A program made the position numbers and the translations under genes. From a virus: a stretch of DNA of 44,094 nt. Shown here one piece after another: positions 39,785-44,094 of the stretch. Within the stretch, counting starts at the first letter, position 1. Every line of letters starts with the position of its first letter. The notes beneath the pieces are model-generated. The model did not search any database and was not told the origin of the DNA. It saw only the letters and a list, made by a program, of their open reading frames with translations. The DNA is taken from the IMG/VR virus record IMGVR_UViG_3300013286_000018, positions 1 to 44,094 of that record; one strand, given 5' to 3'.

Positions 39785-40255
39785 ATGGCTGATACTCCTG
39801 AGGACAGAGGTCCCGATAGTATGCGCGTTGTTAAATACAACCCAAAAAACCCTATTCATGAGGGATTAATGCGCTCTAGAATAAGAGAAGACAATGTACT
39901 TGGTCAATCAACCAGTACTAATCCTAATATTCAACTTCCAAATTACAATGACAAGAAACCAGTTATTAAAATGCCAGTTAAACTTGGCATGGAAAAAGAA
40001 CCAGAGTTGTCAGAAAAATACTATGAACTTATACAAAACAAGCCGTATGTGCTTCCAGAAGAGCATCAAATAAAACTACCTAAGCCTAAGCCTGTTATTA
40101 AAACTGATGCTCCTTCAATGAAAGAGGTTAAAAACGTTGGAGACATCTACAAAAAAACCGATACCGTAGCTTCCAAGAAAAACCGAGCAGAAGAACAAGC
40201 TGCAATTCAAAAGAAAATTGCAGCTCGTTTGGCGAAAAATCGTAAGCCCAAGTAA
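39785..40255 (+). CDS. Hypothetical Pro/Lys-rich protein
   Basis: A 156-residue protein with an SD (AAAGGA) before the ATG. Residues 1-70 are polar. A stretch of repeated Lys-Pro elements follows (KKPVIKMPVKLG; IKLPKPKPVIKTDAPS), then a basic helix (KKNRAEEQAAIQKKIAARLA). It looks extended or disordered with a nucleic-acid-binding C-terminus. It ends before a likely separate promoter. Confidence 0.6.
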   Translation: MADTPEDRGPDSMRVVKYNPKNPIHEGLMRSRIREDNVLGQSTSTNPNIQLPNYNDKKPVIKMPVKLGMEKEPELSEKYYELIQNKPYVLPEEHQIKLPKPKPVIKTDAPSMKEVKNVGDIYKKTDTVASKKNRAEEQAAIQKKIAARLAKNRKPK

Positions 40256-40262
40256 CTTGTGG

Positions 40263-40268
40263 TAGGCT
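40263..40268 (+). promoter_or_regulatory. -10-like TAGGCT for a leaderless gene
   Basis: TAGGCT fits TANNNT and ends 7 bases before ATG at 40276. No SD precedes the ATG and no clear -35 is seen. Confidence 0.35.
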
Positions 40269-40275
40269 TTTGCCC

Positions 40276-40827
40276 ATGGCAGATGACTTTGAGACCGAAC
40301 GGTTCAACTTATTAATTTGTAAGACTTGTCAAACCATTGAAGAAGTTCCCTATACAAAAACAGGGGAATATCTTGGCGATGGAAAGTACAGTCAATCCGA
40401 TAATCCATTTGTTGAAGCAGCTGCTGCACAACATGGTCCAGAACATATTGCTGCCCCGCTTGTAGATATTTTGCAGGGTTATTGGATGACACCTAAGGTT
40501 AAAGAGGGTGTTGTTAAACAGTTACGCGAAACATTTTTTGAAGGTAAGGGTTCATCATCAGGTCTTGATGTATTTGGTACCAACTTTTACGGTCTTAAAG
40601 ACCAATATTCACAAGATGCTATGAGTTGTTACAAGATTCATCTTAGTCCTAAAGGTCAATGTCCAGATTATAAGAGCGACCGTAAGATTCTTAGCGCAGG
40701 CACAGAGGCAGAACGCCGTGTTGAAGGTCTTGGAAAATCTACAATTAAAGTTCACCTATGCGATTTTTGCCCTGTAAAAATGTACAACCAACAAAAGGCG
40801 TATAAAGAACGAGGATTATACGACTAA
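40276..40827 (+). CDS. Hypothetical Cys-rich protein with Zn or Fe-S potential
   Basis: A 183-residue protein. Cys pairs are LLICKTCQTIEE near residue 15, then CYKIHLSPKGQCPDYKSD about residue 125 and HLCDFCPVKMYNQQKAY near the C-terminus: six Cys able to make one or two metal sites. ATG at 40276 is chosen over the in-frame TTG at 40270 because a -10-like element fits the ATG. It overlaps the next gene by one base. Function is unknown. Confidence 0.6.
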   Translation: MADDFETERFNLLICKTCQTIEEVPYTKTGEYLGDGKYSQSDNPFVEAAAAQHGPEHIAAPLVDILQGYWMTPKVKEGVVKQLRETFFEGKGSSSGLDVFGTNFYGLKDQYSQDAMSCYKIHLSPKGQCPDYKSDRKILSAGTEAERRVEGLGKSTIKVHLCDFCPVKMYNQQKAYKERGLYD

Positions 40828-41102
40828 TGGATAAAGTTCCAGATGCTGAGACAGCGTTTATAGTATTTAAAACTTTAGAAGGTAACTACGTTGCTACCCC
40901 AGACCTTAGCCTCAATATGTTGGTAGAACGGGAGGCTAACCGCCAGGATATCAAGGTGGCTTGCCGTGAACTTCTAGATTCCGCTTTTAAACAAGAACTA
41001 TCCACCGAAATTATGGCAAATATCGGAAAGCCTGTACTCTCAGAGTCTGAGAAAGCGGCGGGTTCAATACGCCAAGCGCTGTATGACAAAGGTATACTGT
41101 AG
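40827..41102 (+). CDS. Hypothetical helical 91-residue protein
   Basis: Starts MDKVPDAETAFIVFKTLEGN, then VEREANRQDIKVACRELLDS and SEKAAGSIRQALYDKGIL. Mostly helical. Small proteins of this kind are common next to the Cys-rich neighbour type in actinophages. A -10 element lies in its last codons. Function is unknown. Confidence 0.55.
   Translation: MDKVPDAETAFIVFKTLEGNYVATPDLSLNMLVEREANRQDIKVACRELLDSAFKQELSTEIMANIGKPVLSESEKAAGSIRQALYDKGIL
41093..41098 (+). promoter_or_regulatory. TATACT -10 candidate
   Basis: TATACT at 41093-41098, followed by GT, is repeated as TATACTGT at 41387-41394. Transcription from here would start near 41105 and give a leader of about 24 bases with GGTAGGG as SD before ATG at 41129. 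Confidence 0.4.
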
Positions 41103-41128
41103 TTACACTAACCTAGGTAGGGATGACC

Positions 41129-41383
41129 ATGGAAGCTCCTAAGAAAAAGCAAGTAAAGAAAACAATTGCGCCTAAAAGACTTCCCAAATCACAGTCAGAT
41201 GATTTAACACCGCTTGATGTGCACGCAATTCAAATTCACGAATTATACAAATCATTTCGTAAAGCAGGGTTCCCAATAGATATTTCAATGGCGTTAGCTA
41301 TTGATGATATGGCGCATCCTCGTTGGTTCTACACTATGGTTCCTGATTTAGAACTATTAGAAGACGAAGAAGACGAAGACTAG
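41129..41383 (+). CDS. Hypothetical small protein with acidic tail
   Basis: An 84-residue protein: a basic N-terminus (EAPKKKQVKKTIAPKRLPKS), a helical centre (HAIQIHELYKSFRKAGFPID) and an acidic C-terminus (LELLEDEEDED). ATG at 41129 has GGTAGGG at a normal distance; ATG at 41123 abuts it. Proteins with a 'HE.y.s...aGF....Al.l' pattern occur in actinophages without known function. Confidence 0.6.
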   Translation: MEAPKKKQVKKTIAPKRLPKSQSDDLTPLDVHAIQIHELYKSFRKAGFPIDISMALAIDDMAHPRWFYTMVPDLELLEDEEDED

Positions 41384-41386
41384 AGA

Positions 41387-41392
41387 TATACT
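41387..41392 (+). promoter_or_regulatory. TATACT -10 six bases before ATG
   Basis: TATACT at 41387-41392 ends exactly 6 bases before ATG at 41399, where no SD is present. This is a strong candidate for a leaderless start. No clear -35 is seen. Confidence 0.55.
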
Positions 41393-41398
41393 GTCCTA

Positions 41399-42331
41399 AT
41401 GGACTTTAATGCGGCACTGGTTAAGCAAGCAACACCAGTTTCTATAGAGCCGTCAGAAACATCATATTTTAGCGCCCCAAATGCTGGTTTAGACCCACGT
41501 CTATTTCGTGATAATAAGATAATCGGTAGCGTTCGTAATGGAATCCTAAGTATTTTGTTTGACCATTTGCGACGTCACTATTATAACCCTGAAGCTTACA
41601 TTCATGTGTGGCTAGCAGGGTCAGGGGTTTCATACCAATGGGCAGCAAACCGCAGCCCAGCAGATTTAGATTGTTTAGTTGGTGTGGACTATGTAGCGTT
41701 CCGCAAATCCAACACAAAATTTGTAGGGCTAAGTGACCAAGAAATTGCCTCAATGTTTAACGAAGATTTTCGCGCTGAGTTATACCCCCATACAGAGAAC
41801 TACCTTGATTCATTTGAGCTAACCTTCTATGTCAATGTGGCAACAGATATTCGCACTATCAAACCTTACGCAGCTTATTCATTAACAGATGATGATTGGA
41901 CTGTAGAACCCTCAGAACCTAGCATTAATCCTAAGAGAGATTGGGAACGCAAGGTTGCTCGTGATGAGAATATGGCTGTAGAAATCCTTGACAGATACTC
42001 AACTGCGCTCGCTAACATTGGCACGGCAACTACAGCAACAGCTCGTATTAATGCTGAAGCCGCGTTGAAGTTAGCTGTAGAACAAGGTGCAGCTTTGTTT
42101 GAAAACATCCATTATGGACGTGGGGCTGCGTTTAGCCCTAGCGGTATGGGTTACGCAGACTATGCTAACTACCGTTGGCAAGCTGGCAAAAAGGCTGGTC
42201 TTGTACAAGCACTAAAACAATTAAAAGATATTTCTACGAAGACACGTCAAGAATTTGAAGCTCAAACTTATGGTATGGAGCTACCAAGTGCTAAGGTGTT
42301 AGTCCGTAGAGCTGCGCTTTACAAGCGCTAA
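41399..42331 (+). CDS. Nucleotidyltransferase-like protein
   Basis: A 310-residue protein. AYIHVWLAGSGVSYQWAANR, SPADLDCLVGVDY resembles the NTase core: a Gly-Ser turn followed about 13 residues later by DLD, with a possible third acidic residue on the strand FELTFYVNVATD. The C-terminal half is helical (ATARINAEAALKLAVEQGAA; KAGLVQALKQLKDISTKTRQ). It may transfer nucleotides to a protein or nucleic acid. The start has no SD but a good -10 six bases upstream. Confidence 0.6.
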   Translation: MDFNAALVKQATPVSIEPSETSYFSAPNAGLDPRLFRDNKIIGSVRNGILSILFDHLRRHYYNPEAYIHVWLAGSGVSYQWAANRSPADLDCLVGVDYVAFRKSNTKFVGLSDQEIASMFNEDFRAELYPHTENYLDSFELTFYVNVATDIRTIKPYAAYSLTDDDWTVEPSEPSINPKRDWERKVARDENMAVEILDRYSTALANIGTATTATARINAEAALKLAVEQGAALFENIHYGRGAAFSPSGMGYADYANYRWQAGKKAGLVQALKQLKDISTKTRQEFEAQTYGMELPSAKVLVRRAALYKR

Positions 42332-42355
42332 CAACTTAACTAATCGGAGCACATC

Positions 42356-42811
42356 TTGTCTATAGTAATGTTCGTCGACGGAGTTTTACGCTCCGAAACT
42401 GGTAGCCCTATATATCAGGGTCTTGCCCTTTATCGTATGTTTAACGAAGATGTACGAGTTGTACTGCTATGTGATGACTATGCCAAGACTAACCGTTGGT
42501 TACTAGAGCATAAGATTAATAAGATGGACGACCTGATTGACTATAACGTCCCAGGAATTTTGCATGACCCAGAATTTGAACAGGTTAAGTACTGTCGCTC
42601 ACAGGGCAAGGTAGAGGTTATTGTCACAGCTAATACTGAGCTGGCTAAAAAGCTATTAGAAATCGGGCTTGACACCCTTTTATTTTTGCACCCAAGTTAC
42701 CTACGTCCAGAGTTTAGACCAGACGGTCGCCAAGGCATGAAGAGTTGGGCGTCTATTGAAGAAGAGATTGATAAACAGATTGAGATGATAAAGGAAGACC
42801 CACGGGCTTGA
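42356..42811 (+). CDS. HAD-like protein lacking the nucleophile Asp
   Basis: A 151-residue TTG-start protein with GGAG 7 bases upstream. IVMFVDGVLR resembles HAD motif I (DxDGT/V) with Phe in place of the first Asp. VRVVLLCDDYAKTNRWLLEH looks like motif II with the following cap helix, and VIVTANTELAKKLLEIGLDT, LLFLHPSYLRPEF like a later strand-helix pair. Loss of the nucleophile suggests a binding or regulatory role. It overlaps the next gene by 4 bases. Confidence 0.6.
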   Translation: MSIVMFVDGVLRSETGSPIYQGLALYRMFNEDVRVVLLCDDYAKTNRWLLEHKINKMDDLIDYNVPGILHDPEFEQVKYCRSQGKVEVIVTANTELAKKLLEIGLDTLLFLHPSYLRPEFRPDGRQGMKSWASIEEEIDKQIEMIKEDPRA

Positions 42812-44094
42812 AATTAATCTATCTCGGTGCTGAAGTCCCTTCTAATCGCACACTATTAGAGACCACCACAGCTAACCATGTAGGTGTAAGTTTTTGGCGC
42901 CTTACAAAGCGTGGTTTACCTAAGACCAAGGCGTATTTACTAGAGAATTATTTCAGTCCAGATACCCATATTTATGTCCACGCAGGTATTCCAAAAACTG
43001 AGAACTTAAGCCAAGAAGAGCTGGAAGACTTCCACGTCATGTACGAGGAGTTCATAGCCAACAACATTGACCGCCTCACAGTATTTAATGAGGTAGTCAG
43101 TACTCAGCTAAGCCCAGAGTTCATAGAGTCCCAACGTAAGACTTGTTGGGCTGAAGTTCCGCCCTCCAAGTTCCAACCCGTATGGCAGTCCCAGACGGGC
43201 ATAGACGGGCTTAAGAAGATGGTTGAGCATTACCTAGACATTGGGCTGATGGGCGAGAATATCGAGCATGAGACCAAGCTGGCAGCCATTACACGGGGTT
43301 TCACAGCCAAGGGCACCCGCTTCCACGCAATCAACACCGCCAAGCCAGATAATCTACGTCAGGTTAAGGTAGAGTCTGCCAGCACCTTATCGTGGTTGGC
43401 TCCAATGCTCCATGGTGAGACTATCGTTTGGGACGGCAATCGCTTGGTGCGATACAACAAGAAAATGAAAGAGCAATCCCGCGTTAGGTACGGCAACATT
43501 TATAAAAAAGCTGGGCTTGATTACGATTTGATTATGGAAGATGACCCACAAGAAGTGTGTCGTTTAGCTGTATGGTCATACGAGCAGTTTGAGGCGAGGT
43601 TAAATATGAGCGGAAATGACAGCTTCTTATACGATAACAGTGAAGGGAGTGAAGTGGAGGAAAGTGGGGAAACACTACCTGCACATAGCGATAACAAGGG
43701 GGTAGGGATGCGGAAAGTTGAGCCCCGAAATCCAGAAGAAATGGGTACTTTACCCGTCCTTGGATACACCTCAAAGACTGTTGTAGAACAAGATGCAGAT
43801 GGTAATGATATCGTCAAAGAGCGCGTACTTTTAACCTCACAGGAAACTTCACTTCGTACATGCGATACATGTTTTGTTGCCTCTAATTGTCCCGCTTTTA
43901 AACCCCAATCCGTATGCGCATTTAAGCTTCCAGTAGAAGTAAAGACTAAAGAACAACGTGAAGCTTTGGTCAATGCATTAATTGAAATGCAGACACAACG
44001 CGTACTTTTCATGCGTTTTACTGAAGAAATGAACGGTGGATATGCAGACCCTAACGTATCACAAGAGATTGATAGGCTCACAAAAATGTTTAAA
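42808..44094 (+). CDS. Large composite ORF, incomplete at the window end
   Basis: At least 429 residues open to the edge. TTG at 42808 overlaps the upstream TGA as TTGA. Residues 1-285 look like an alpha/beta barrel: KLIYLGAEVPSNRTLLETTT; THIYVHAGIP; TKLAAITRGFTAKGTRFHAI; VKVESASTLSWLAPMLHGET. That last segment recalls TIM-barrel proteins such as TGT/DpdA-type transglycosylases, but no diagnostic residues were confirmed. Residues 290-345 are a polar linker. Cys352, 355, 361 and 370 (CDTCFVASNCPAFKPQSVC) form a metal or Fe-S site, followed by a helical end. Bases 43141-43380 are about 54% GC by hand count, above the surroundings. Confidence 0.6.
   Translation, partial: MKLIYLGAEVPSNRTLLETTTANHVGVSFWRLTKRGLPKTKAYLLENYFSPDTHIYVHAGIPKTENLSQEELEDFHVMYEEFIANNIDRLTVFNEVVSTQLSPEFIESQRKTCWAEVPPSKFQPVWQSQTGIDGLKKMVEHYLDIGLMGENIEHETKLAAITRGFTAKGTRFHAINTAKPDNLRQVKVESASTLSWLAPMLHGETIVWDGNRLVRYNKKMKEQSRVRYGNIYKKAGLDYDLIMEDDPQEVCRLAVWSYEQFEARLNMSGNDSFLYDNSEGSEVEESGETLPAHSDNKGVGMRKVEPRNPEEMGTLPVLGYTSKTVVEQDADGNDIVKERVLLTSQETSLRTCDTCFVASNCPAFKPQSVCAFKLPVEVKTKEQREALVNALIEMQTQRVLFMRFTEEMNGGYADPNVSQEIDRLTKMFK

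Noticed and set aside
43521-44081. 186-codon antisense frame at the right end
   Set aside because: Ser/Thr/Leu-rich composition without motifs; the + strand frame is continuous, coupled to its neighbour and has a Cys cluster.
1-44094. Integrase, transposase, insertion sequences or tRNA genes
   Set aside because: I found no tyrosine or serine integrase motifs, no IS-type inverted repeats and no cloverleaf in the window, so temperate lifestyle cannot be argued from integration genes.

Overview
The window is a stretch of a tailed-phage genome (or a prophage or metagenomic phage contig). All supported genes are on the + strand, tightly packed, with many 1-4 base ATGA/TAATG overlaps. The tail is contractile (sheath, tube, gp25/gp6-like baseplate), so the morphotype is myovirus. 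A WhiB-family protein, which is essentially restricted to Actinobacteria and their phages, points to an actinobacterial host. AT-rich codon use, TTG/GTG starts and several leaderless-looking starts fit a low-GC, possibly aquatic actinobacterium; that part is inference.

Layout. (1) 1-3243: adhesion genes. Three tandem copies of one small fibre-type family (the first cut by the window edge), a small coiled-coil protein, a large Fn3-plus-polyglycine adhesin and a small tail-associated protein. (2) 3245-5636: neck/connector candidates, interrupted by four very small basic proteins, three of them related Cys-rich miniproteins, and a terminator. (3) 5639-18832: contractile tail. Sheath, tube, a PF12322-like chaperone with a probable +1 frameshift, a tape measure carrying an NlpC/P60 peptidase, hub/tube-initiator, LysM/gp53-like, gp27-like hub, gp5-like OB spike with a His-rich insertion, gp25, gp6 (baseplate J), a short fibre, and a gp7-like protein with two carbohydrate-binding-like modules. 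(4) 18848-19132: holin candidate. (5) 19172-26274: replication start. Winged-helix protein, AAA+ helicase loader, SWIM zinc protein, DnaB-like helicase, CHC2/TOPRIM primase, dNMP kinase, SNF2 helicase. (6) 26292-35115: RHH and MerR-like regulators, a gp32-like SSB, a terminator, family A DNA polymerase, RecA-like protein, three PD-(D/E)XK nucleases, WhiB, FmdB and other zinc-ribbon miniproteins. (7) 35117-35909: a promoter-to-terminator unit with a SpoVS homologue. (8) 35924-42811: HTH plus metallophosphoesterase, then a run of short hydrophilic proteins of unknown function, a nucleotidyltransferase-like protein and a degenerate HAD-like protein. (9) 42808-end: an incomplete long ORF with a TIM-barrel-like N-terminal region, a four-Cys cluster and a helical tail.

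The genes cooperate as virion assembly and host attachment (1-3), lysis (4), and an almost self-sufficient replication and recombination set (5-6): loader, helicase, primase, SSB, PolA, RecA and resolvase-like nucleases. Capsid, portal, large terminase and a stand-alone endolysin are not in the window. The most notable sequence-level observation is that SD-less genes at operon heads (18848, 26292, 35960, 37390, 40276, 41399) each have a TANNNT -10 element ending 6-7 bases before the start codon, as expected for leaderless transcripts.
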